From positions 404,473,889-404,537,888 of the forward strand of contig NC_081408.1 in the NCBI RefSeq assembly GCF_030272615.1: a stretch of DNA of 64,000 bases. The letters run 5' to 3'. Under the pieces are notes generated by a model. It did not search any database and had not been told where the DNA came from. It saw only the letters and a program-made list of their open reading frames with translations. Numbering within the stretch: the stretch's first letter is position 1; each line of letters starts with the position of its first letter. This document shows, in pieces, positions 12,563-24,647 of this stretch. The translations under genes and the position numbers were made by a program. Origin of the DNA: Cryptomeria japonica. Lineage: Eukaryota; Streptophyta; Pinopsida; Cupressales; Cupressaceae.

Positions 12563-13639
12563 AGCAGTCATGTGACATTAGGTGCATATGCAAGCTAAAG
12601 TACAAAAAAGTAAACATTATTTTGAAAAAGGATATATCCATAAGTTGTTGGACGAAGCCCCCAACGATATCTGCCATACACAATTAGGAACCGCACCCTA
12701 CAAAACCACATGTTAGATCACAAAATCACCTAATGCTTACTAAGGAAAGTGATAAAATTCATGGGTAGCTATATTGCCTCACCTATTTTGGCTTTCTTAT
12801 TAATGAGGTGAAATAGGATATCGTGTTTACCATGACGAATTGTGATGAAGACTTTGATGAAAAAATGTTCTAAAAAAGGCTCGATTGTACTTCCAAGTAC
12901 TTTATGGAACAAATGTGGAGAAAGAGAGAGAATTCATGATTTTGACACCATCGACGATGTGAAAATCAGAGCTCCCTAGCTCAAATTATGATAGATTAAG
13001 TGAAAAGAGCAAAATTAGGGTTTTAACTTAAAATCATAAAATGAAAAAGTGCATACCTCATAAATATGAAAATGACACTCTCATTTGTCACTTTTTGACT
13101 TTTGACACTATTCACTATAGAGGATCCCACACATCAGTAATCATGCCTTGATGTTGACTTGAGTGACCCACGCAGATGGAGATCATGTGCTAGGCTGTGT
13201 TGACTGGGAGACCGCTCGATGAGGTGAGTTGACTAACCATTGACTCGTCATTGACTTTTCCTATTTTGCATTGTTTTTCATTTCGATGATGTCAGTGTCT
13301 AATCATGCACATTCCCTCCTGTTTGGGCACCATGGTCCCCTAGGGTGCCTTGGTCCTTTATGGGTGTCCTAGTCCCACAGGGGCACCCTAGTCCTCCTAG
13401 GGCGCTCTGGTCCCACCTAGGCACCCTAGTCCCAGAGGGGCACCCTAGTCCACTCAGGGTGCCCTGGTCCATGCTCAAAGCAACTGAGGGTTACACGGGA
13501 TTAGGCGTCGGATGCATAGAATAGATGTAATGATGTTTTGATTAGATGATGATTAGCGATGAGCGATTACTGATGATTTGATTGTTTCACCTTGCAGATT
13601 CTTTCATATATCCATGAGCACACTACCGACCACACCTTA
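12563..13639. other. Noncoding segment upstream of O's opposite-strand ORF
   Basis: This lies between the polypurine tract of O and the plus-strand ORF that starts near 13640. No coding sequence is recognised. It includes a GC-richer minisatellite at 13318-13472 close to the ORF. If the opposite-strand ORF has its own promoter it should lie here, but I see no convincing TATA box. Confidence 0.4.
13318..13472. repeat. GC-rich minisatellite, unit about 20-23 bp
   Basis: About seven imperfect copies of a unit built on GGCACCCTAGTCC and its variant GGTGCCTTGGTCC stand in tandem. Some copies read as partial reverse complements of others (CACC/GGTG alternation). It lies about 170 bp before the opposite-strand ORF of element O. 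The words resemble the ACCAGGGTGCC unit in O's LTR. Confidence 0.75.
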
Positions 13640-15740
13640 TAGAGCCTTCAAAGTCAAATTCTAAGGCTTTCACCAAAGGATAGGGAGTTTCTGCATTCAT
13701 TAGGGTTATGGTATGTGATGACCATGCCTATCATCAAGTTCCATCCTGCGATGCTAATGGCACTGATGGAGAGATGGGACATGGATACCTCCACTTTTCT
13801 TCTACCTGTGGGGGAGATGACTGTAACAATTGAGGATGTATACCATATACTTTGTCTTCCCATCAGTGGAGAGACAGTGAGATACCAAGTACACCACATC
13901 GCTACCGATTACAAGAGGGAGAAGGTCTACTGCATTGGGAGAGAGATATCCGGTGAGATGAGGGGCCGCATCATGATCAGTTGGCTCCTACATCCCACTG
14001 GTGAGGTTCCACTAGTGAGACGACTGATGATTGCTACCATTACATTAGCCATGTGCCCTAATGGGCGAGACACTCATATGCATGGAGGTCTCATGTATGT
14101 AGTTAGAGCTATGGAGAGACATAGGAGGGTATTCTCCTGGGGGAGGAGCATGTTAGCCCACCTCTATCATGACCTAGGAGAGTATTTGTTTGGATAGGGA
14201 TGCAGTCTGATGACCTGCACACTACTGCAGATTTGGATATTCGAGCACATTACGTGCACTAGACCCACAGGAGTACCCATTGATTTGGTTTCAGAGTAGC
14301 CTAGGGTGTTTGCATATCCTCTCACCCGTGAGTGGCAGTTCAGAGATTTGCTGCATTAGAGAGTGGCATTTGACAGATTGACAACAATGGTTACCAGATG
14401 GAGACCCTATCGTAGGATGTACATGTGGGCAGATATACATAAGCAGTTGTTTTGCATGCAGAGGAACTGTCTACTAGAGGGATGGTACAACCACATTGTA
14501 TTCTCATTCTACTTTGATTGATTCCAGTGGTAGTTTGGGTTTGAGAAGTGTGTCCCTAAAGATGTGCCTATCTATATCTGGCACTCACGTGTGACTCCTA
14601 GGCCGGGAGCCATTTTGAGGCCTACTAGCGACAAGATTGATATCATAGATTCAGATGGGTCGGATTGGGATATTGCGACCAACTATAGAGATGATGTGGG
14701 TGCACACCGATGATAAAACACATGGTGGGGTAGGACATACCCTGGAGCCATCTTTCCAATAGACTTCCCTAGAGAGAACCCCGAAACATGGAGACATGCG
14801 GGTGATGAGGAGGATCCTGACACATCTAAGGACCTTAGTGAGGAGGACCTAGATGATCGAGATGATGATGTAGGAGAGAAAGAGATTGGTGGAGATGGAG
14901 ATGATCCTAATGCAAGAGAGGGAGATTAGGATGGTGATGATGAGGAGGATGGAGAGGACAAGGATGAGGATGAGGACGAGGAGGAGAAGGATGAGGAGGA
15001 TGAGGAGGACAAGGAGGCTGAGGAGGACAAGTCAGATGCAGTTCCTCATTACTCTGAGGATGAAACCATAGCCCTAGATCCATCAAGCATTCCATTGTGA
15101 GTGGAGAAGGACCCTATAAGGGGTCCTGATCCTAGTCCCCACTATCCCGTGCCTAGTGTGCAGAGACATTATGAGCGCAGAGAGCCTAGTGGGTCCTAGT
15201 CATAGGAGGTCCCTTTCCATGACCTTTATTGGTGAAAGGGAGATCCAGGTAAAGTTTTTTTATTATTTAACTTATGCATCTTAATTATTAGATTTAATGA
15301 TATAGAACGTTACTGATGAAAAACCTCCTCCTATCTCTGCAATTGGCACCCAGGAGTGGCACTCCCTTATCTAGAATAGAGTAATAGATCTCATCATGAC
15401 TGCACACATTCCCAGCTCCTCATGGATAGTGCATAGACCACAGGGGAGGGTTGGGTGACATGAGGACCTATTCACCCCCATTTGGGTCGAAATGGAGGTC
15501 TGGAGAGAGAGGGAGAGTACTCTATTAGAGAGATTGCAACAGACAAAGCAAGATCTAGCAGTGTCTCTAGAAAAGGCAATCACGTATCATGGGATCATGA
15601 TGGAGAGGGATCATAGGATATCCTCGTGGAGTCACTCGTGCTCCACATAATGATACACACCCATGGGTCCACCCACACAGCCAGATCAGGAGGGGACATC
15701 TAGTCACCATCCTCCATCTACTATTCATGGAGACAGGAGA
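13640..15740 (+). pseudogene. Opposite-strand ORF of O: plant mobile domain-like protein
   Basis: The plus-strand frame is antisense to O's pol. It is open from about 13640, with a candidate ATG at 13718, through a stop at 14195-14197, and can be followed with more stops to about 15740. Residues GEMTVTIEDVYHIL and SWGRSMLAHLYHDL match the plant mobile domain / aminotransferase-like family found in host MAIN-like proteins and in some retroelements. The domain is followed by LLQIW..EH, Trp-rich blocks, a strongly acidic Asp/Glu tract at about 14810-15060, and a helical segment (LERLQQTKQDLAVSLEKA) near 15510-15575. A short intron (donor CAG|GTAAAG at 15249) is possible between the acidic and helical parts. 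The homologue in element C keeps the same order. Nuclear function is known for host relatives; a role here is inferred. Confidence 0.7.
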
Positions 15741-16400
15741 TGATCGTATTGTCATACTTTTTTGATAAACAGGGATATACATGTGATGACATTTATGCTT
15801 ATGTTTTATCTCAAACATATTATTTTAATTCTTGAAACATTATATGCATTCCTTTGATTAAAAGTAACATATTTGGTAATGAACATGTATGTCTAATTTA
15901 ATTTTCATGTGATTGATTTCTCAATACTTCATTATTAAATTGATACATGTGTGATTTAATTAAATAACTAAGTATTTAATTAAATGCTACCTTGATGATG
16001 TAGAAGAAATATGTGTTAAGCTTAAAATTATATGACTAATGTGATTTAATTAAACCCAATTAAACAAAACATGATATAATCCTACCTAGCACATAAGAAA
16101 TTGTATAACATGCTAGCACATATAAAAATGTAAATCTATTACAATTTACATAAATGAATCCAAGACAAACTATCAAGTGAAGAAACATGCTTGTCAAAAA
16201 TGAAGTAATGTAGACTAAACAATACAATATCACTTAATACCACTTACTTTAATGAAGATATGCTAACATATTATCCAATTTGAAGAAAGAAAAGGCACAA
16301 GGAGAGATAAAATAAACTAGAAAGAGAGAAAGAAAGAGAAAGATTAGGCATAATATCTACGAAGATGCATAACATTTAAGGGTTCCTTGAGAGGCGTACC
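15741..16400. other. Noncoding gap between the opposite-strand ORF and integrase end of O
   Basis: AT-rich sequence with a (GA)-rich patch at about 16290-16345. No gene is recognised. It lies between the convergent 3' ends of the opposite-strand ORF and pol. Confidence 0.5.
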
Positions 16401-17006
16401 TTCCACATCTGCTATCTTCTAAGCACCTGATCCATAGACTTCCATGAGTATATATGGCCCAAGCCAATTAGGGCTGAATTTTCCTTTTTCCTCAGGTAAG
16501 GCATTCACGTTGCGTTGATTTTCATAGAGTACTAAATCACCTACTGAAAAGGAACATTGAATGACCTTATCATTGTAGCTTCATTGTAAATTTTTATGAT
16601 ACGCTTGAATATTCTCAAGAGAATTTATATATTGTTCATCGAGCATTTTAGGTTGTTGGAGCCTTTGTTCTCTATAAGAATCATCATCCACTATATATTT
16701 AAGAGAAACCCTTGAAGATGGAATTTCTAACTCCAAAGACATAATAACATCAGCACCATAAACAAGATTGTAAGGAGTACAACCCGTAGCAATATGCATG
16801 CTCGTCAGATAATCCCAAAGAGCATAGATTAACTGAGTATTCTAGTCCTTACCATGCTTGTTCATAGTCTTACGAAGGATTTGTTTGATTATTATATTTG
16901 AAGATTCAGCTTGACCATTTGATTGAGGATAGTATGGTGTAGAAAATTTATGTTGAATATGATATTTCTCAAGAAACTTCTTCACATCTTTGTTTTTAAA
17001 TGATGT
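16401..17006 (-). pseudogene. Integrase C-terminal half of element O
   Basis: The minus-strand frame contains KKFLEKYHIQHKFSTPYYPQ then SNGQAESSN, the end of the Ty3 integrase catalytic core with the expected glutamate in NGQAE. Downstream are ATGCTPYNLVYGADVIM and a YHKNLQ segment typical of the core-to-C-terminal link. Integrase inserts element DNA into the host chromosome. The frame is broken by stops (for example near 16840 and 16580). Upstream coding is separated by element A, whose target duplication GATGT falls at 17002-17006; the missing part resumes at 24648. Confidence 0.85.
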
Positions 17007-18187
17007 TGTTGGCATTTTGATGATGTTGTGATTGTCATTGATGGACACACACTTTCTTTGTGTACACTTTCTTTATGTATGAGTAATGTTCAACTGGTAT
17101 TTGTTCCAACCGATATGATGTATTATAGTCTTTAGACTATCGGTGTTTGGCAGAAGATGTTTACCGGTCACAAACTGACTGAAGACCCAAAGAGGTATGA
17201 AGACCTCAAGTGGTTTGAGGATCTCAAGCAATCCGAAGGAACAAAGTGATAGTTAACATTTTTCCAATCTTCACTTTTGACAACTGGTAATCGGTAAATT
17301 GTATGAACCGGTATTACTCTGTGATGAGTTACCAACTGGTAATACTCTGTGATGAGTTACCAAACGGTATTACTCTGTGATGAGTTACCAACTGGTATTT
17401 TTGTGATGAGTTATCATCCACCAACACTTTGGTGGTGATTTTATGTCGTGTTACCAAATGTGTCTAGAAGAATTGAACCTAGAAACTTGTAATGTAATCC
17501 TATTGGACCGACATGAAATTAGACTCCTTTATAAGGACATCATGTCTAGGGTTTTATATGATGATGAGGTTTTGAATGTGCGATCATAGAAGAGAAGATT
17601 AGGTCTGTGTGAAGAGTAGGAGTGTGGAGATATTGAAGACTGAAGTACTATTGAAATGCATTAACAATGAGCTATCATAGATCTAACCAAGCATACTATG
17701 CTAGTATCTAGATCACTCACTTGTTGATTACTCACATCTTCGACAAGTCTAAAACCCTTAACCGAGTAGGCCTAACAAAGCCTTTGCAAATCCTCTAACA
17801 AGGTGGTTCACAACTGTGAATCTAAAATCCTCTCACAAGGTAGTCTTTAACAAGACGTATCTCCTAACAGAGATCTAGATTCCTAATAGGATCTGTCCTG
17901 GTGAAGAACATTGTATGACCTTAACCGATCTGGTTTCTATTCTATAGATAGTTACTTGTGAGTTTCTTCTCACAGTGGTTTTTCCCATTTGGGTTTCCAC
18001 GTCAAAACTTCTTGTGTTATGGTGATTGTGTTCTTGTGGGTGAATGCTTTGTTTTCTATTTGGCTTGTATTTATCTTAACTAATTTATTTGTAAATCTAT
18101 CATACCGGTTATCTACTAAATTGTTTAAGTGTTTGAGTTCATTAATTATTGGTATACTAATTCAGCCCCCCCTCTTAGTATTCATCA
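17007..18187 (+). mobile_element. 5' LTR of element A
   Basis: It starts TGTTGGCATTTTGATG and ends TATTCATCA, 1,181 bp. A TATA-like TTTATAAGG lies near 17529. Near its 3' end are TGGTTTTTCCC (about 17973) and CAGCCCCCCCTCTTAG (about 18163). A unit of about 30 bp with TACTCTGTGATGAGTTACCAA is present three times at about 17312-17392 but once in the 3' LTR, so tandem copy number has changed since insertion or between templates. Confidence 0.9.
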
Positions 18188-18189
18188 AT

Positions 18190-18202
18190 TGGTATCAGAG
18201 CC
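18190..18202 (+). promoter_or_regulatory. Primer binding site of element A
   Basis: TGGTATCAGAGCC is a perfect match to the 3' end complement of plant initiator Met tRNA, two bases after the LTR. Confidence 0.95.
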
Positions 18203-18237
18203 AACCTTTATATAAGTTCAACCACTTGGAAGGAGAT

Positions 18238-19518
18238 ATGGGGGAATACACTATGAGGGAACTTACTCATCATCTCACTTAGACTAAGAAAGCCTATGAT
18301 GAACTCAAAGTCAAGTATAAAGCCTCTTTGGCAAAAAGAAGAGAGCATGATGAGAAAGTAATGGAGCTTACTAAAAATAGTTCTTCTAATGAAGCATACA
18401 TGGATGCCCTAATTGAAGAAGTTGAAAAACTGAATGAATCCAATGCCAACCTGAGAAGGGAACTGGAAAGACTAACTATTAGAATGTGTCAAGAGCTTGA
18501 GAACCAAAGAAAAGTTGAAGATCTGGTAAAAGACAAAGATCATGAGATCTCCAAGCTAAAGCAAGAAATCAATGCCCTTACCGCTCATCTCCAAGAGAGT
18601 AAAGTGGAAAAAGAAGAAATGCAAAGTGAACTAAACATGGCTATTTTTGAGAATGCAACCTTGAAGGAATCCAATGCTTCTATTACCAAAGAACTTACTG
18701 AGACAAAGGAGATACTTGACAAATTCAATCAGAGTACTACTAAGCTAGAGCAAAAGCTTGAATTAGCAAAACCAGTAAAGAATACCACTGGACTTGGTTT
18801 CTCCAGTTATGAGGAAGGTGAGACCTCTAGAACAAAAGATGTAGCATCAAAGAAGCAACCAACATCAAAGGATAAAGGTAAGAAAAAGTTTAAACCTATT
18901 TTCTTTAATTGTCTCAAAGAAGGACATATTGCTAATATGTGTAGAAATAAGACCTATAATAATATTCCTTATTTTCTAAATAATAAGCCTAGATCCAATA
19001 GATTCAATGGAAACTATTATGCATGCAACAAATTTGGGCATAGAGAATTTGAATGCAAGTCTATTTTGCACAACACTGGGAGATACCCTCCAAGGACTCA
19101 AGGAGTTATCCCAGAACCCACTGTGAATCAGAATCCAAATCGGTATAATGCCTATGACCATCAGTCAGGTGGTGGTGGCTATCAAGTGGCAACCGGTTGG
19201 AGAGAAACCTGTTTGATCTGTCATGGTAGTGGTCACACTGCTACAACATGCAGAAGGAAGAATGGTAGAATGAACAATGGACCATGGAGAATACCTGGAA
19301 TGGTATGTTATCATTGCAACAAACTGGGACACCCTGCCAGAACCTGCAGAATGAGAAAGAACCTATCAGATGATATACCGATCACTCCAGAAGGGAAGAT
19401 TGATGTTGAAACCGTTCAAGCAGGAATGAATAAAACATGGAAAAAGAAACCTGAAGAAGTGTCACAAGATGAACCGGTTTCTGCACCTAGTGTGGAAGTC
19501 TCTGAACCAGCAAACTGA
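18238..19518 (+). pseudogene. Element A Gag: coiled coil plus CCHC zinc knuckles
   Basis: The ATG at 18238 (MGEYTMRELTHHLT) is 35 bp after the PBS. A TAG at 18280-18282, probably CAG originally, interrupts a frame otherwise open to 19518, about 427 codons. The N-terminal half is a long heptad-like coiled coil with leucines and alternating charge, followed by GLGFSSYEEGETSRTKD, a Copia-type Gag motif. Four zinc-knuckle positions follow. The first (FFNCLKEGHIANMC) and second (YYACNKFGHREFEC) have lost their first Cys; the third (CLICHGSGHTATTC) and fourth (CYHCNKLGHPARTC) keep C-x2-C-x4-H-x4-C. Such knuckles bind the element's RNA. The Gag of element B has the same order. Confidence 0.85.
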
Positions 19519-19956
19519 GCTTCAGAAAAGATTAGGGAGATCATATCGGTGAAATATTTGAACCCCCAGTTTATATCAGTGAAGACCTTATTTAGTATAC
19601 GTTACCTGTCAATCGACAAAAGATTTTGAAGCGATAAAAGGCAAAATTAGGGTTTGTACCCTAGTAGTGGAACATTTATTATGGCAGGTGAAAGATCGTT
19701 TAAAAGGGATTTTTTATGCCATTTTTACTTATCTGTTTGCGAGTGAAGAAATTTTCAAGAGAAGAATGACAAAAGGCAATTTGACTTGCGATTCAGAGAG
19801 AACTCAAATCTTGCAGAAGAATCCAGAGCTATTTTCAACCTATCGGTGAAGAACATCTAAGCGGTAATCAAGCAACTGAAGTGGTGTGGTGTGAGCTGCA
19901 TTGGCAAACCCTATATTTTGAAATTCTAAAGGTATTTCTCAAAATTCTTGCTAATC

Positions 19957-22900
19957 ATGGCTTCTGCATCGCACTCCAGTTCTAGTGTACCCATGGACTC
20001 AGCTGAATTTATTCAAAGGAAAATGAAATACAATACCCTGTCCCAAATACCTGCCGGAGTCATTGTTGAAGAATATATTTCAGGGTACATTGACTGTAAA
20101 TTGGAAGACCTAGGATCCCTAGTGATTCATTCCCAGCTAGGTCTGTTCTGTGGGGATGACAAGAAAATCAAACCGAAATACAGTATCCTAGAGAGGAAGA
20201 AACTACATAATGTTGTTTATTTTTCTTGAAGAGTTTATGGAAGATCACATTTGCATCATCTTGAGCAGAGTACATGGTGATAAAATGTACCTGGAGCGGA
20301 TGCATGATATCATACCAGAAGCAATTCATGTTGTCACCAATTTCTACAACATTGGTGAGGTGCCAGCCCTAAGGAAGGTCATCAAGACTGAAATGACTAA
20401 GCTCACCAATTCTCTAAGCGGCCAATGGGGTATGACTGTCAACCCCATCAAAGATGACTTGGTTAAGTATGCCTGCATGATGATTGGCTACCGAGTGTTT
20501 TATTCTAGCCGAATAAACTCTGTCCCTGCTGCTGCGGTGAATACTGCATACATAATGATCAAGGAAGATGCCTCATTTGATTTGTGTACCTATTTGCAAA
20601 AACAACTTCTACTGAACCTAAAGTCCATCAAACAGGACAGTGCTCTGAGGTTCAGATTTGGACAACTTTTAGTCAACCTATTTTTCTACTTCCAAGGCTA
20701 TTTTCTAGGAGTTGGTGATATTCAATGGTCTGCTGACCAACCGGTCACTAAGTAAATTAGGGAAAGTCTCCAAGCGGTGGGAACCAGATATCCCGAAGTC
20801 TTGAATAAATAATTTGATGAATTCAAGTGGAAGATGAGTCAGAGGATGAGGATATCTGGAGATATTGTTAAGAAATATGAAGAGGACATCTGCTTTACCA
20901 TAAAAGTAGATGAATGTATAATGGAAATGGTAGAGCCCAGAAAAGAAAAAGTAGAACCTATGGGATATGAGGTGATGTATGACATGTTGGATGGGTATGC
21001 CTCTACCCTAATTGCCTCTCCTTTAGATGCAAAGAAAAATCGAACTGGCACCTACTTGGAAAGGGTAACACCAGTTGAAGAACCTTCAGTGAAAAAGGGA
21101 AAGGCAGTGCCATCAGTATCGGCACCGGTTACCTCAGCTAGCCCAAAAGTGACCAAGCGATCACCTGCCAAGAAGAAACTGGAAGTTGCACCCACTAAAG
21201 TATTTGAGAGGAAGCAGAAGACCAAAAACAACTCACCAGAGTCCAAGGATACCAAAATGGAAGTGCAGCCTAAGAAAACCCGACAATCAAGCAAGAAGGC
21301 TAAGTCTACCAATACTGCACCTACATCATCAACACCGGTAAATATAGACATATCTTCTTATAAGCCTCTAACACATTGTTAAAGGACTTTAAATAATATT
21401 AAGAGAAAGGTGCTTGATGACTTGAAAGAGTATTTTGATGTTTTTTTTGATAATGAGAAGGAAGAAGTAGAATAGGAAATGATAAAATATATGTGTATGA
21501 ATGACCGATCGCCATCTGAAATTAGATCGGTGACACCTAATTTTTGGTACAATTATTTGGACAATAAATTGCACATTGCCATTGAGAAAGAACAAGAAAA
21601 AAGGGAGAAAATCTTTGCTCAATACTATCTTGATGCCTCCAATTCTGAATTATTTGAAATTATGGACAAGAATAAAGGTCTCTTCTTCGTGAGAAGAAGA
21701 AGACTTAGACTGCTAGAAGGAAAAACCTCTAAAGTGGAGAAGGACACGCATATACATGCCAAAGTTGTTGTCCACTTACATCAAGTGTCTGAGACCAACA
21801 AGAAGGTCAAACAAGAACCTGACCAAACCTCAGCCAAACCGGATGAGGTATTTGATGGTGAAGGAGAAAGAGTTATAGAACAGGTTGACACTATTGATGA
21901 TTGATGCACTGGATGTTGAAGATGTCACTCCAAACAAAGAGAAGGAGAAATAGGATAAAGAAAACATAGAGAAGGAGAAGTAGGATAAAGAATAAGCAGA
22001 AAAGGAGAAACTAGACAAGGAAAAGGCTGATAAGAAGAAAGCAGAGAAAGAGAAAGAGGAGGAGAAAAAGAAAGCAGAAGACAAGAGGAAAGAAGAGGAG
22101 AAGAGGAAAGAAGAGGAGAAGAGGAAAAAAGAGGAGAAGAGGAAAGAATAGGAGAAGAGCAAAGAAGAGGAGAAGAGGAAAAAAGAGGAGAAGAGGAAAG
22201 AAGAGGAGAAGAGAAAAGAAGAGGAGAAGAGGAAAGAAGAGGAGAAGAAGAAAAAGGAGGAAGAAAAGAAGAAGCAGGAAGAAGATAAGAAGAAGGAAGA
22301 ACTAAGGAAAGAAGAAGCAGAAAAGAAAAGAGCCATAGAGAAGGAGGAAACAAAGAAAGCCAAACAAGTGGAGACTCCAAAGGCAACCGGTGGTCAAGCC
22401 AAACCGGTTGACATCACCAGCCCTATCAACCTCCAATCTGCAAATGAATCAGAGTTGTTGCAAAGCATAAAGCTTGCACAAGAAAGATTGGAAACATTGA
22501 GGAGGAAAAAGGAACAGGATGTTATTCAAACTGTGGTTGACACTCTCACCAGTTTGATTCCCGGTACTAACCTTCCTAGTATCGATTCCTCTCTGTCAAA
22601 GCTGAAACTTCTATGTACTATTGTAGAGGACCAGGTTCAATGTCTGGAAGATGTTGCTAAAGAAAATGGCAAGAAGAAGCATCAAAAGGCACTAAACACT
22701 ACCTTAGTCAAGAAACTGAATTAGCTCCGGTCTCAACTTCAGAAACAATAGAAGGATATAAGAGATGTTATGGATGAGGGCAAACTACTGTTGAGCAAAA
22801 TTAGCCAACCCCATCTATTTTGTAATGATGTGCTCACACAAAAGGATAAACTCCAATCTAATCTGTAGATGTACATAAGAAACTTCAAGATGCCATATGA

Positions 22901-23234
22901 TTCTTTCACTACATATGGGCAAACAATCCACCAGTACTAGTTTCAATTTGCCAGGATAGAGTTAGAGATCAACAACCGGTCAAGAGATTTGCAGGAACTT
23001 CAACTGGTCTTATTTCCTAGACTGAAAATTCTTTAGAAGTGCTTTCTCAATGTGGAAGCCCTAACGGTAACTCAAGAGATGAGTACTATTGATGCCATGG
23101 AAGAACAGATATATTAGATGCAAACCGAAAGTGAGGTTGCTACCTCATTACTTGAGTCATGGTCATTAGACATGAAGACTTTTTTGCAGGATTTTAAATC
23201 AATTTTTGACAAGTTTCGTTCCTTATTGTCATAA
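19957..23234 (+). pseudogene. Element A ORF2: large protein of unknown family in place of pol
   Basis: From ATG 19957 (MASASHSSSSVPMDS) to the stop at 23232-23234, about 1,090 codons, with frameshifts near 20215 and 21905 and several stops. The globular N-terminus (about 19957-20755) contains IPAGVIVEEYISGYIDCKL, LSRVHGDKMYL and MMIGYRVF. Then follow a Lys/Ser/Pro-rich linker (21060-21360), a second conserved part, a Lys/Glu repeat tract (21940-22340), and a helical C-terminus with SLESW-type segments. No DTG protease, YVDD RT, RNase H or DDE integrase motif occurs. Element B carries a homologue of the same length. I do not recognise a characterised family. The basic linkers suggest nucleic-acid or nuclear association, an inference only. 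Confidence 0.75.
21940..22340 (+). repeat. Purine-only coding repeat (Lys/Glu-rich) in ORF2 of A
   Basis: Imperfect tandem units such as GAGGAAAGAAGAGGAGAA (18 bp) cover about 400 bp and encode KRKEEE-type repeats, likely a single charged alpha helix. The strand is almost free of pyrimidines. Stops inside (TAG, TAA) fit decayed CAG or GAA/CAA codons. Confidence 0.8.
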
Positions 23235-23494
23235 ACATTTACTCAATTTTAATGATAATGAGAAACAGGGGTTATTTTGCAGTGCTTTGTAATTGTTGGC
23301 AAAGGGGAGTAGTATTTAAAATTTTGGTGAATGTTATGTATACTTTCATGTTACCACTTTAAGGGAGTAGTATACATTGTAATTTCTGCAAAAGGGGTAG
23401 TGTATATCCTTAGGGGGAGTAATTTTGCATATGGCATATTTTTGTTGTAAAAACACTTAGATGTCAAAATTTTCCTAAGTGTTGCCATCAATGC

Positions 23495-23507
23495 CAAAGG
23501 GGGAGAT
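23495..23507 (+). promoter_or_regulatory. Polypurine tract of element A
   Basis: CAAAGGGGGAGAT directly precedes the 3' LTR start TGTTGGCATT. The stretch at 23235-23494 between ORF2 and this tract is noncoding. Confidence 0.85.
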
Positions 23508-24647
23508 TGTTGGCATTTTTATGATATCGTGATTGTCATTGATTGACACACACTTGCTTTGTGTACACTTTCTTGATGCATGAGTTATGCTCAACTAGTA
23601 TTTGTTCCAACCAGTATTATATAATATAGTCTTTAGACTATCGGTGTTTTGTAGAAGATGTTTACCGGTCACAAACTGACTGAAGACCCAAAGCGGTATG
23701 AAGACCTCAAGTGGTTTGAGGATCTCAAGCGGTACGAAGGAACAAAGCAGTAGTTAACATTTTTCCATTCTTCACTTCTGACAACCGGTAATCAGTAAAT
23801 TGTATGAACCGGTATTACTCTGTGATGAGTTACCAACCGGTATTTCTGTGATGAGTTATCATCCACCGACACTTTGGTGGTGATTTTGTGATGTGTTACC
23901 AAATGTGTCTAGATGCACTGAACCTAGGAACTTGAAATGTAATCCTATTGGACCGACATGAAATCAGACTCCTTTATAAGGACATCATGTCTAGGGTTTT
24001 ATATGATGATGAGGTTTTGAATGTGTGATCATAGAAGAGAAGATTAGGTCTGTGTGAAGAGTAGGAGTGTGGAGATATTGAAGACAGAAGTAATGCTGAA
24101 ATGCATTAACAATGAGCTATCATGGATCTAACCAAGCATACTATGATAGTATCTAGATCACTCACTTGTTGATTACTCACATCTTTGACAAGTCTAAAAC
24201 CCTTAACCGGGTAGGCCTAGAAAAGCCTTTGCAAATCCTCTAACAAGGTGGTTCACAACTGTGAATCTAAAATCCTCTCACAAAGTAGCCTTTAAAAGGA
24301 CTTATCTCCTAACAAAGATCTATATTCCTAACAGGATCTGTTCTGGTGAAGAACATTGTATGACCTTAACTGGTCTGACCTTAACCGGTCTAGTTTCTAT
24401 TCTGCAGATAGTTACTTGTGAGTTTCTGCTCACCGTGGTTTTTTCCCATTTGGGTTTCCACATCAAAACTTCTTGTGTTATGGTGATTGTGCTCTTGTGG
24501 GTGAATGGTTTGTTTTCTATTTGGTTTGCATTTATCTTAACCGGTTTATTTATAAATTTGTCATATTGGTTATCTATTAAATTGTTTAAGTGTTTGAGTT
24601 CATTAATTATTGGTATACTAATTCACCCCCCCTCTTAGTATTCATTA
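23508..24647 (+). mobile_element. 3' LTR of element A
   Basis: It matches 17007-18187 throughout, is 1,140 bp, and ends TATTCATTA (terminal CA mutated to TA). It is followed by the target duplication GATGT at 24648-24652. The length difference from the 5' LTR is mainly the lower copy number of the roughly 30-bp unit near 23812-23840. Confidence 0.9.

Larger units (their letters stand above)
17007..24647 (+). mobile_element. Element A: non-autonomous LTR element with Gag and ORF2 but no pol
   Basis: LTRs are 17007-18187 and 23508-24647, PBS 18190-18202, polypurine tract 23495-23507. The target duplication GATGT is at 17002-17006 and 24648-24652. Total length is 7,641 bp. Internal DNA encodes a coiled-coil and zinc-knuckle Gag and a second long ORF; no protease, RT, RNase H or integrase motif is present. 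This is the TR-GAG / LARD class, which needs enzymes from another element. It inserted into O's integrase gene. B (28606-58332) is a homologue. Confidence 0.9.

Noticed and set aside
14886-15095. Arg/Met-rich and Pro/His-rich ORFs over the acidic tract of O's antisense gene
   Set aside because: Shadow frames of the GAGGA-type acidic codons; the Asp/Glu frame fits the antisense protein and its homologue in C.
21830-22386. Minus-strand ORFs rich in Ser/Phe/Leu opposite ORF2 of A
   Set aside because: They are the reverse complement of the purine-only Lys/Glu repeat tract, which lacks stops in several frames by composition.
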